DNA of 64,000 bases, taken from positions 1,426,001 to 1,490,000 of the forward strand of contig NC_091279.1 in NCBI RefSeq assembly GCF_042100115.1. The letters run 5' to 3'. The position numbers were made by a program, and so were the translations under genes. The notes beneath the pieces were generated by a model. The model did not search any database. It saw only the letters and a list, made by a program, of their open reading frames with translations, and was not told where the DNA came from. This document shows positions 55,425 to 64,000 of the stretch, piece after piece (the first letter of the stretch is position 1; each line of letters opens with the position of its first letter). Source of the DNA: Alternaria dauci. Its lineage: Eukaryota; Ascomycota; Dothideomycetes; Pleosporales; Pleosporaceae.

Positions 55425-58400
55425 ATGGCGTCGGTTCAACCCAACTCGGAAATGCCTGGGCAGGCACCCCTTGCCGCAAACATCACGCGAGAGCAGATTC
55501 AACATGTCTTCCAGGTACGTACCTTTCTGCGCTTTTTGCGCCACTAGACATAGCCCAAGCATAGCAACATCACTAACAACATCCTCCAGCGCTATACCGC
55601 GATGAAGCAACAAGGCGTACCCGAGACCAACCCCGAGTTCATCAAGGCGCGCAACCTTCTCACCATGGTGCAGAAGCAGAACCAGTTCCAGCAACAGCAG
55701 AAGATGCTGCGACAACAGCAGATGCAGCGCCAACAGGGCCAGATGGATCCTCAGGCTGCTCAGCAAAACGGCGCCGGCATGGCCATGTCAAACGGCACCA
55801 AGCCTGCTGCTCCTGCTGATGGCAAGGTCGCTACGCCTGCGCCTGCTTCTAGTGGTCCTTCATCTACAGTGCAAATTGCGACTGCTAGTGGGCAAGCTCC
55901 TTCTTCAGATGGTCAGACTCCCACATCGGCCACCAGTGGCTCAATGGCGCTGTCCAAGGACCAGCTGCTTATGCTACGTGCTCAAATCGGAGCATTCAAA
56001 CACCTCTCCAAGGGTCTGCCGTTGCCCACCAACATGCAGCAGCAGATCTTCGGTCACCACCAAGCCAAAAAGCCCCAGAATGCTGCCGAGGCTGTAGCTG
56101 CTGCTTCCCAGATGCTCGATAATGCCACCCGCGCAGGCAGCACCCCGGGCGCAACTGGTGGCGCGGTACAGGAAACTCGAACCTTGCCTCGTCTTCCAGA
56201 CACGTTCATCGATCCTTGGAGCAGCGAAGCTTTCCGCGATGTAAATTACATATCTCACACCCAGCGCAAAAACCGACCGTACCTCGCGACGATCATGCCT
56301 CAGGGTGTGGACATCGATGCAGTCCAGGAGAGCATGGCGGAGATGCGCAAGGAGCGCGAAATCCTACTCTACAACCGACTCACAGCAAGAAAGGCCGAGT
56401 TGGAGAAGGTCCACGCGAACATTGGTTCCTGGGATACCAGCAAGACCGATACGCCTGAAGACGACGGAAAGGTCAAACTGGCTCTGGTCATCGAGCAGAA
56501 GAAGCTCAACCTACTTGAGAAGCAGCGCAAGCTGCGGAGAGAGATTGCCCAGCAAATGATTCATGCTGACAACCTTGCCATGACAGCAAACCGAACAGTA
56601 TACCGACGCCTTAAGAAGCAATCGATGCGCGAAGCCCGTCTTACCGAGAAGCTAGAGAAGCAACAACGCGATGCACGCGAGACCAAGGAGAAGAAGAAGC
56701 ATCACGAGTTCATCGATGCTATCCGCAAGCACCGCACAGAGTTGCAGGAAGCTGGCGCCGCTCAGCGCATGCGTCTGCAGAAGCTCGGCCGTACCATGAT
56801 CACAACACACCAGAACATCGAGAAGGAAGAGCAGAAGCGTATTGAGCGAACCGCCAAGCAGCGTCTGCAGGCTCTCAAGTCCAACGACGAAGAGACCTAC
56901 CTCAAACTTTTGGGCCAAGCCAAGGATACTCGTATTTCGCACTTGCTCAAGCAGACGGATGGCTTCTTGAAGCAGCTCGCCGACTCCGTCAAGGCACAAC
57001 AACGATCTGCAAACAACTCATACGAGCCGGAGGAGCCGGAAGAGGAGAGCGACACCGAGTCTGGTGACGAAGACCGCCCGGGCAAGAAGAAGACCGACTA
57101 CTACGAGATTGCTCATCGCGTCAAGGAGGAGGTTACACAACAGGCCTCCAACTTGGTTGGAGGTACCTTGAAGGAGTACCAGCTGAAGGGTCTGCAGTGG
57201 ATGATATCCCTGTACAACAATAACCTGAACGGTATCCTTGCAGACGAAATGGGTCTTGGAAAGACTATCCAGACCATCAGTTTGATTACATACCTCATCG
57301 AGAAGAAGCGACAACCAGGACCTTATTTGGTCATTGTCCCGCTTAGTACGCTTACCAACTGGACCAACGAGTTCGAGAAGTGGGCACCGAGCGTTACCAA
57401 AATTGTCTACAAGGGTCCTCCCAACTCACGTAAACAATACCAACAGCAGATCCGCTGGGGCCAATTCCAGGTTCTCCTCACAACGTACGAATTCATCATC
57501 AAAGACAGGCCAGTTCTCAGCAAGATCAAGTGGGTGCACATGATTGTTGACGAGGGTCACCGTATGAAGAACGCCGGTTCAAAGCTCAGCATGACCATCA
57601 CACAGTACTACACGACGCGTTATCGTCTCATTCTTACCGGTACCCCACTGCAGAACAATCTTACGGAACTGTGGGCTATGCTGAACTTCGTCCTTCCTAC
57701 CATCTTCAAGTCGGCCACTTCCTTCGACGAGTGGTTCAACACTCCCTTTGCAAACACTGGAGGTCAAGATAAGATGGAGCTTACTGAAGAAGAGCAGTTG
57801 CTCGTCATTCGTCGTCTCCACAAGGTTCTTAGGCCTTTCTTGCTCCGTCGTCTCAAGCGCGATGTCGAGAAGGATCTTCCCGACAAGACCGAGCGTGTGA
57901 TCAAGTGCAACTTCTCAACCCTCCAAGCGAAGCTGTACAAGCAACTTGTCACACACAACCGACTTATGGTCAGCGACGGCAAGGGCGGAAAGACTGGTAT
58001 GCGCGGATTGAGCAATATGCTGATGCAGTTGCGTAAGCTGTGCAATCATCCATTCGTATTCGAAGAGGTCGAGGACGTCATGAATCCGACCAAGGGTACC
58101 AACGATCTTCTGTGGCGTGCAGCTGGCAAGTTTGAATTGCTTGACCGAATTCTGCCCAAGTTTCAAGCCACCGGTCATCGTGTCCTTATGTTCTTCCAGA
58201 TGACGCAGATTATGAACATCATGGAGGACTACTTGCGGTTACGAGGTATGATGTACCTGCGTCTGGACGGAGCAACCAAAGCGGATGATCGATCTGATCT
58301 TCTGAGGCTCTTCAACGCTCCCGACTCACCATACTTCTGCTTCCTGCTATCCACGCGTGCCGGTGGTCTTGGACTGAACCTTCAAACTGCCGATACTGTC

Positions 58401-59678
58401 ATCATCTACGACTCTGATTGGAATCCTCACCAGGATTTGCAAGCACAGGATCGTGCCCACCGTATTGGTCAGAAGAATGAGGTCCGCATTCTGCGTCTTA
58501 TTACCTCCAACTCTGTTGAGGAGAAGATTCTCGAGCGAGCCAACTACAAGCTGGACATGGACGGCAAGGTTATTCAAGCTGGTAAATTCGACAACAAGTC
58601 CAAGGACGATGAGCGAGATGCCATGTTGCGAATCATGTTGGAGTCTGCTGAAGCTGCCGAAAGCCTTGAACAGGAAGAGATGGACGATGACGACCTGAAC
58701 CAGATCATGATGCGACACGAGCACGAGCTGATAACTTTCCAAGAGATGGACAAAAAGCGCTTGGCTGAAGATCCATATGGTCCAGGCAAACCGCTTGGTC
58801 GCTTGATCGGCGAGAGTGAGTTGCCAGACATCTACCTGAACGAGGAGGCTCCCATTGTTGACGAAAAGGACGACACACCTGCTGGTCGTGGTGCTCGAGA
58901 GCGTACTCGCGTCAAGTATGATGACGGTCTTACCGAGGAGCAGTGGTTGGAGGCTGTCGATAACGATGAAGATACCATTGAAGCTGCTATCGCCCGCAAA
59001 GAAGCCAAGGTAGCCAAGCGGGGTAGGAACAAGAGCGGAAGAGTAGGTGAAGAGGATTCGCCTGCGCCATCACGCGCCAGCTCGGAGGAACCCATGCCGA
59101 AGAAGCGAGGCCGCAAACCCAAGGCTGAGAAGCGCAAAGCCGACGAAGCCTCTCTTGATGCCGACCTTGCACCTCGCAAGCGTGGCCGCCCCGCTCCAGC
59201 CAAGGATATGCTACACCCTGACCAGAGAGCGTCGCTTCAGAAGGTCGTTAATGTCGTCTACGAAGCTCTCAACGACCTGGAAGAAGAGTCGCAAGATCCC
59301 AACATCCCCAATCGCGGTATCATCGACCCATTTATCGAGCTGCCAGACAAGTGGGATTACCCAGACTACTACCAGCTGATCAAGAATCCCATCTGTATGA
59401 AGCAGATTGAGAAGAAGATCAACAAGAAGGAGTACCAGTCTGTGAAACAATTCCGTCAGGACCTGGGCTTGCTGTGCAATAACTGCCGCACATACAACGA
59501 GGACACGTCACTGCTCTTCCAAGATGCCAATCTAATAGAGCAGACTGCGCTCGACAAGCTCCGGGAAGCGACGGCAGAGTTTCCGGAGTGGCAAGATTAC
59601 GATGATGGTGGTAGTGTGCACGGTGGTGGTATGAGCACCATGACAAGTGCGGTTGGTACACCACGGGCCGGTGTCTGA
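55425..59678 (+). CDS. STH1: SWI/SNF-RSC family ATP-dependent chromatin remodeller (Snf2/Sth1)
   Basis: Catalytic motor of a SWI/SNF or RSC complex; slides and ejects nucleosomes. Exon 1 is 55425-55514 and exon 2 is 55590-59678, giving 1392 aa. A QLQ-like N terminus (REQIQHVFQRYTAMK) is followed by Gln-rich sequence. The HSA region carries dense charged helices near residues 370-450. The SNF2 ATPase has ADEMGLGKT (Walker A, Lys588) and DEGH (Asp684), then LTGTPLQNN and, in the helicase C lobe, STRAGGLGLNLQTAD and QAQDRAHRIGQ. After it come an acidic SnAC-like part, AT-hook-like KKRGRKPK and RKRGRP, and a C-terminal bromodomain (about 1240-1350, with PDYYQLIKNP and NNCRTYNEDTS). The combined QLQ, HSA and bromodomain fits the Snf2/Sth1 group. 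Sth1 (RSC) is chosen over Snf2 on size, with moderate certainty. Confidence 0.93.
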
Positions 59679-60196
59679 AGAAGGTAGGTTGCAGCGTTGA
59701 AGGTTGTTTTTTGGGGGTTTCCACTAACAGCGATAGATGAGAACATATGTCTTCAGAACACGACGCTTAATCGACGACATGGTTTGATCGGCGTAGCATT
59801 GAACCACCTTACATCTTCTCCACATGTAGTTTTTGTCCTCCTGTACAACTTGCAAGACCTGGAGGGAGATTGGAGAGGCTTAATTCCAGGCATTTTATTG
59901 CGCGCGCGCTGCACGTTGTTCCTCGCTCTCATAGTATTTTGCGGCGAGTTCCCATGGTTCTAAGATGCTTGATTGAGTAACACGATTCTGGGGTTAAGGG
60001 GTTTTCTTCTTCAGTGGGAGTTTGATGCATGCATGGCTACTGTAGCTAGAGCGGGCTTAGTTTTAGCTCGCCTTTGATAAAAAGGCAGTTTGATGTTCAT
60101 AGAGAACGAAGAAATGCAACAGTTTGCATTGTTTAGTTTTTTTTAGGTGTCTCATGTGTCTCATAGCCGTCTATGATAGCCATGTAGTCTCGTCAT
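59679..60196. other. intergenic, convergent 3' ends
   Basis: Between the Snf2-type gene and His6 stop codons, which are convergent. T-rich patches near 60136 (eight T's) are typical of 3' regions. No gene seen. Confidence 0.5.
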
Positions 60197-61102
60197 TCAT
60201 GCTTGCTCTGCATTCCACTTGACACAATCTTGGAATTTGACGCCTGACCCGCCAAAGATGTCCAAGGCGCTACCGATGGTCAGGTCAACCTTGCCCTTGC
60301 TCAACTTCTTCACCAGTTCTAGATCTTCGAGTGAACGACCTCCACCAGCGTATGTGACGGGTATGCTGCACCACTCTGCCAGCTTGATAACAAGTTCATG
60401 GTCAATACCGCGTTGTAGACCTTCGACATCGGCGGCGTGGATGAGAAACTCGCAGCAGTGCGGTTCAAGGAGGGATATCGATTCTACACATGTATGTCAG
60501 CCACTTTTCAGGGGACAAGAAAATCCATATTGGGTGCATATACCCTGATTTAGCTCAAAGTCGGTGATGGTCTGCCACTTGTTCGTCGCAACGAACCATT
60601 TTTCGTCTTTCTTTCGGCACGAAAGGTCAATAACGAGTTTGGTTTTATCGTTGCCGATGGCTTGGAGGACGGCTTGCAGGCGGTCCATGGAGAAGGTAGA
60701 TGAGGGAAAGAGGTACGATGTTATGATCACCTACTGCGCTTCGATTAGCCTACTTTCTTATTCCTAGTCGTGAATGCCGTATAATCGTGTGAAGCTCACC
60801 TTGTCCGCACCTCTCTCAATCCACTCGGCTGCGTTCTTCTCAGTGATTCCTCCACCGACTTGCATGCCGCCTTTCCACGCTTCCAATGCGTCTTGGGCTG
60901 CTTGGTCGTTTCCAGGACCGAGCATTATGACATGTGCGCCTGTCAAGCCATGTTGTTTGTACAGGTCGGCATAGAAGGCGGATGGATGTTCCGAGGTCCA
61001 GTTTGTCTTTAGTACGTCGGGGGTTGTGGTGTTGAGCGTGCCGCCGACGATTTGCTTGACGCTCCCGGCGTGCAGGTCTATACAAGGACGAAAGCGCGTC
61101 AT
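60197..61102 (-). CDS. HIS6: ProFAR isomerase His6 (histidine biosynthesis)
   Basis: Catalyses the fourth step of histidine biosynthesis, the Amadori isomerisation of ProFAR to PRFAR, in the cytosol. Exons on the minus strand: 61102-60800, 60730-60544, 60483-60197, giving 258 aa, the usual length for eukaryotic His6. The TIM-barrel starts [21 protein letters not shown], with catalytic Asp9 in CIDLHAGS. The barrel continues with [61 protein letters not shown] (second catalytic Asp) and [16 protein letters not shown]. It ends in [12 protein letters not shown]. All joins restore known segments. It is divergent from Faf1, whose ATG lies 156 bp away, so the two genes must share a short promoter. 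Confidence 0.96.
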
Positions 61103-61258
61103 TGTGTAATTTACAGGAGTGCGCTGCGTGCAGAAGGATGTTGCGGGGGAGGGGCTGCGTGAAAGACGGGAGGGTCCGAGCGAACAATTGGCGCTAATAA
61201 TTTCCCATGTCGAACTTTTGGATGGCCCGTCTTGCGCGCTCAACACCACGACGCAACC
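61103..61258. promoter_or_regulatory. shared bidirectional promoter of HIS6 and FAF1
   Basis: Only 156 bp separate the two divergent start codons, so both genes must be driven from overlapping control sequence. No TGACTCA (Gcn4/CPC1) site is seen here, which is notable for a histidine gene. G-rich GGGGGAGGGG sits near the centre. Confidence 0.7.
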
Positions 61259-62134
61259 ATGGCGCCCGCACTCGGAAAACGGAAGCGCGTAACGCGCGCA
61301 GAACTCGAGCAGCCGTCGCGATCTCCTTCTCCTTCTTCAGGCTCCGGCGAAGACTCTGGCGCCGAAGACCTCCAGGCGATATTTCGGCGCGCATTCGAAG
61401 CAAAGTTCAAGCCTCTGCCCGTAGAGCCCAAGAAACCCAAGATAGAGGAAACACCCGTACAAGAAGAACCAGAAGACGAAGAATCAGACTGGTCAGGCAT
61501 AAGCGACAACGAGAATGGCGTCGAAGTCATCGAGTACCAAGATCCACACCGGGAACTTGATGAGACTGAACGGGCCGAGATGAAAGCCTTCATGTCGTCG
61601 AAACCACCTACCTCGGCATCCGCGTCCTCGAAGAATGCAAAACCCAAGAAGAGGCAGGACGACACCGACTCCAACGAAACCATCAATCTGAAAAACGACA
61701 TGGCGCTCCAGAAACTTCTTCGCGAATCACACCTTCTCTCCGCGTCCTCATCCGGTACCTCGACACCCACGCTCACCACCACGGGTGTCGCACGCCACAA
61801 GTCGCAAGACCTGCACCTCCAAGCCCTCGGCGCCAAAGGCTCAATCTTCACGCAGAAGAAAATGCCAATGGCACAGCGGAAACACATGATAGACAAGGCA
61901 CGAACGACGGAAGAGAAGAGGCGGAGGGAGGCCAGGGAGGCTGGCATTGTTCTAGAGAGGGAAAATAGAGTCGCCAAGAAGGCGCCCGAAAAGAAGAGGG
62001 AGAGGGGAGTGGGAGGACCCAGTATAGGAAAGTTCAGGGGCGGTACACTGAGTTTGAGTAAGAAGGATGTGCAGAGTATCACGGGTGGTGGGGGTTCCAA
62101 GGGAAAGACCAAGGGCAAGAAGGGGCGGAGATGA
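61259..62134 (+). CDS. FAF1: rRNA processing factor Faf1
   Basis: Nucleolar protein needed for pre-rRNA processing and 40S subunit assembly. Single exon, 291 aa. The N terminus is basic then acidic (KRKRVTRAELEQPSRSPSP, SGAEDLQAIFRRAFEAKFKPL), followed by ESDWSGISDNENGVEVIEYQDP, which marks Faf1 proteins. The middle is Lys/Asp-rich. The C-terminal part has MPMAQRKHMIDKARTTEEKRRREAREAGIVLE and ends KFRGGTLSLSKKDVQSITG and a basic Gly/Lys tail. The start is the ATG of MAPALGKRKR. The frame is open 27 nt upstream but has no earlier ATG. The gene shares a short promoter with His6. Assignment comes from the conserved blocks and the length. Confidence 0.88.
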   Translation: MAPALGKRKRVTRAELEQPSRSPSPSSGSGEDSGAEDLQAIFRRAFEAKFKPLPVEPKKPKIEETPVQEEPEDEESDWSGISDNENGVEVIEYQDPHRELDETERAEMKAFMSSKPPTSASASSKNAKPKKRQDDTDSNETINLKNDMALQKLLRESHLLSASSSGTSTPTLTTTGVARHKSQDLHLQALGAKGSIFTQKKMPMAQRKHMIDKARTTEEKRRREAREAGIVLERENRVAKKAPEKKRERGVGGPSIGKFRGGTLSLSKKDVQSITGGGGSKGKTKGKKGRR

Positions 62135-64000
62135 GAATGAGGACGTTGAGATACCCAATATGAATTATGCGACTCGAGTCGAGATGCCCCAACACGCACG
62201 TATTCAGAGACTAGCTGTTATGCACGGCGTGTCACGAAGCTTGTTCATCAAGTGCCTTGAGGCGCTTTCGCAAGGACCTGCCTTGACTTCCTAGAAGACT
62301 TTCCAGCGGTCGCAGATGAGACGAGTCTCCCTGTGATCAGAAGGGGCTTCGACAGACAGCGGCGAATATCAAAGTGTCTCTTGCGCAAAGTGACAACAAC
62401 GGAGGATGTGGACACATATATGAATACATATATGGTCGCGGCAAGTGATCATCTAGCCTTTTGCCTTCATTTCTCGTTCAAGGTCAATCACTCACTCCTT
62501 CTACTTCGAAATCAACCCACTAAGATCTGCCTTCTGCATAAGAAGTGGAGGATTCGCACGATGCTCGAGAAGCAAGAATTTGACAGGTCCACACCAGAAT
62601 GGACGGTATGCTCGGTGAAAGAGATCATCTGGCCTGGGTTCCCTACAAGTTCATCTTGGAAACCCGAGCTATTGCACTACCCAAGTCTCCCTATATGTTT
62701 CCAAGGAACACACCGCTATCGTGGCATTCTACAAAAAGTGTATCGAGACACGACGACGTCTCCCTGTAGGCAGAGAAATTCAAAATGATACCAGAAATTA
62801 GCCGGGAATCAATCAAGGGTGATACTGATTTGAAATCAGATATCATGCATTCGCAAGGCACCTTTCTCTAGCATGGCAATACGTTGTACCTATTTTAGAG
62901 ATCATCTTGGTACCTAATCTGTGATCGTCCCAGATATTCCGTATATATGGATCCACTAGAAGTGACGGGTATAGACATCCGGACGTTTGACTCTCCCGAC
63001 TACTGAAGATAACCGTGTATTACTCGAGTAAAGTGACAAATTGCTCCATGAACCTTAGGTATGTACTGTGAACCCGATCGTCCGGTACAAGGACCGTAGT
63101 TCCATTAGCACGACCACGCGAGTTAATCACGCACCCCGCTGTAACCGCTGTAACCGAAGAGCATAACGTGCCGTGACAGCGTGTGCAGCGTGTGTCAAAA
63201 CTTTGGTCGATGGGGTATCACAAGGCGTTTGCCCTCTATAAACTTCGCCTAACCTGCCTACGATCTTAGCGTACCGGCAACCAAAAATTTTGATTCTTGG
63301 TTACCGGTCAGCCCTATTTCAGAAAGTACTCCGGTAGTGCTTGGATGGTGTATAGGGCTAGCGATAGTCGCAAATTGTATCCAGACGTCATGTTGTGCTG
63401 ATGGTTCGGCGGGTCCAATCAATTATCATCGCGCTTGTTTGAACCGAGCTGTTCAGCTGAATGCCTAGGGTGTGATTCTATTGGCAGCGGATTGTGGGTG
63501 CAGTGTTTTCGCATGTCGGCTTCCGAGCTGAAACTATGAGCGCTTAAACGGCTTATGAAGTGGGTAATGTTGGACTGAAGGAGGGTGAGTGGGCAAGTAG
63601 TCTACCGGCGCGAAGTATTAGGCTACCAGGACACACTGAAGGTTGGGTCTATTCAGCCTCCAGTGATGGGTCGAAGTCTCCTGATGTATATCAACGGATT
63701 AACGAATACCTGCCTACGTAGGTATGAGGATCGGAAAAGGTTGATGGACTAGTGAAGGAGAAGAGGAAGTGCGAGTCATCCATGCCCAGGTGACCATGAC
63801 AAAGAGACCAAAATGAAAATCTATCTCTTCACATGTTGGTCGCTGCGTAACATGTGGTAATCGTATCCGATGATTGTTTCCCATGGCACATTATTTTGAA
63901 GAATCATATTCCCCCATATGCAGACCTATCCAGATACATCGGAAATATATATCGCAGTTATTGCCCTTAAGGGTATAGTGGCCAACCGACCCTTCTCTCC
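62135..64000. other. right end, no convincing gene
   Basis: Nearly 1.9 kb without a reading frame that looks coding. The longest frame (plus 62333-62788, 151 codons) has no family features. An imperfect inverted repeat lies at 63273-63308 and a second dyad at 63310-63359. The sequence continues to the window edge without a gene start. Confidence 0.45.
63273..63308. repeat. near-perfect 36-bp palindrome with flanking dyad
   Basis: The left arm ACCGGCAACCAA (63273-63284) and right arm TTGGTTACCGGT (63297-63308) pair over 12 bp with one mismatch, and a further AAT/ATT pairing extends inwards past one more mismatch. Just to the right, AGCCCTAT (63310-63317) and ATAGGGCT (63352-63359) form a second dyad. 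It could be a cruciform, transcription-factor site or transposon-end remnant; no target-site duplication or partner is visible. Confidence 0.6.

Noticed and set aside
54972..55766. 264-codon open frame on the minus strand
   Set aside because: Antisense to the leader and first exons of the Snf2-type gene; Leu runs are the reverse of its Gln codons.
62333..62788. 151-codon open frame near the right end
   Set aside because: No recognisable features and no upstream splice or promoter support; judged chance.
63713..63722. CCTACGTAGG palindrome as a possible transposon end
   Set aside because: Only 10 bp, with no partner repeat or target duplication visible; too common by chance to call.
1..64000. 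CRISPR array, phage-like, operon or biosynthetic gene cluster signals
   Set aside because: None found. The window is eukaryotic, with introns and single genes; no PKS, NRPS or terpene synthase core genes or repeat-spacer arrays are present.

Overview
The window is nuclear DNA of a filamentous ascomycete, most probably a dothideomycete of the Pleosporales type. The evidence is the gene structure: introns of about 46-130 bp with GTAAGT-like donors, CTAAC/CTGAC branch points and CAG/TAG acceptors. Gene content agrees: a Tup1/RcoA co-repressor, a Zn(II)2Cys6 regulator, the ERMES subunit Mmm1, secreted plant cell wall enzymes without binding modules, and a DUF3176-type membrane protein. Genes lie singly on both strands and there are no operons. 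I reconstructed 22 protein-coding genes with exon joins that keep the reading frame, plus one weaker small gene, one single-exon gene of unknown family and one intron-containing tRNA.

Layout. 0.6-9 kb: Tup1/RcoA (+), an endosomal Nhx1-type Na+/H+ exchanger (-) and a GPH-type sucrose/maltose transporter (+). 9.6-11 kb: a secreted GH6 cellobiohydrolase (-), followed by about 4 kb with no recognisable gene. 15-22 kb: an APC-superfamily (choline/GABA-like) permease (+), a small membrane-anchored coiled-coil protein (-), a protein with a zinc-cluster-like cysteine pattern (+) and a DUF1330-like protein (-). 22.4-31.3 kb: an NAD(P)-binding epimerase-like protein (+), Vps45 (+), a Zn2Cys6 transcription factor (+) and a BAR-domain adaptor with polyproline tail (-). 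33.7-43 kb: a DDT/WHIM-like chromatin protein (+), Mmm1 (-), a small two-helix membrane protein (+), a short-chain dehydrogenase (+) and a DUF3176-like protein (+). 43.5-51.2 kb: tRNA-Gly(GCC) (-), a copper amine oxidase (+), a coiled-coil protein (-) and an apparent methyltransferase-GFA fusion (-). 53-62 kb: a CE15 glucuronoyl esterase (+), the Snf2/Sth1-type remodeller (+), and His6 (-) divergent from Faf1 (+). The last 1.9 kb holds no convincing gene.

Functional picture. This is mostly core cell machinery (chromatin and transcription, trafficking, mitochondrial contacts, histidine and ribosome biogenesis) mixed with nutrition genes (cellulose, lignin-carbohydrate esters, sugar, amine and amino acid uptake or oxidation). 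I see no secondary-metabolite cluster, transposase, CRISPR or other defence system. The points most worth checking are the methyltransferase-GFA fusion, a GC-AG intron, a 16-nt microexon, a PIP-box-like motif in the DDT/WHIM-like protein and the zinc-cluster-like protein.
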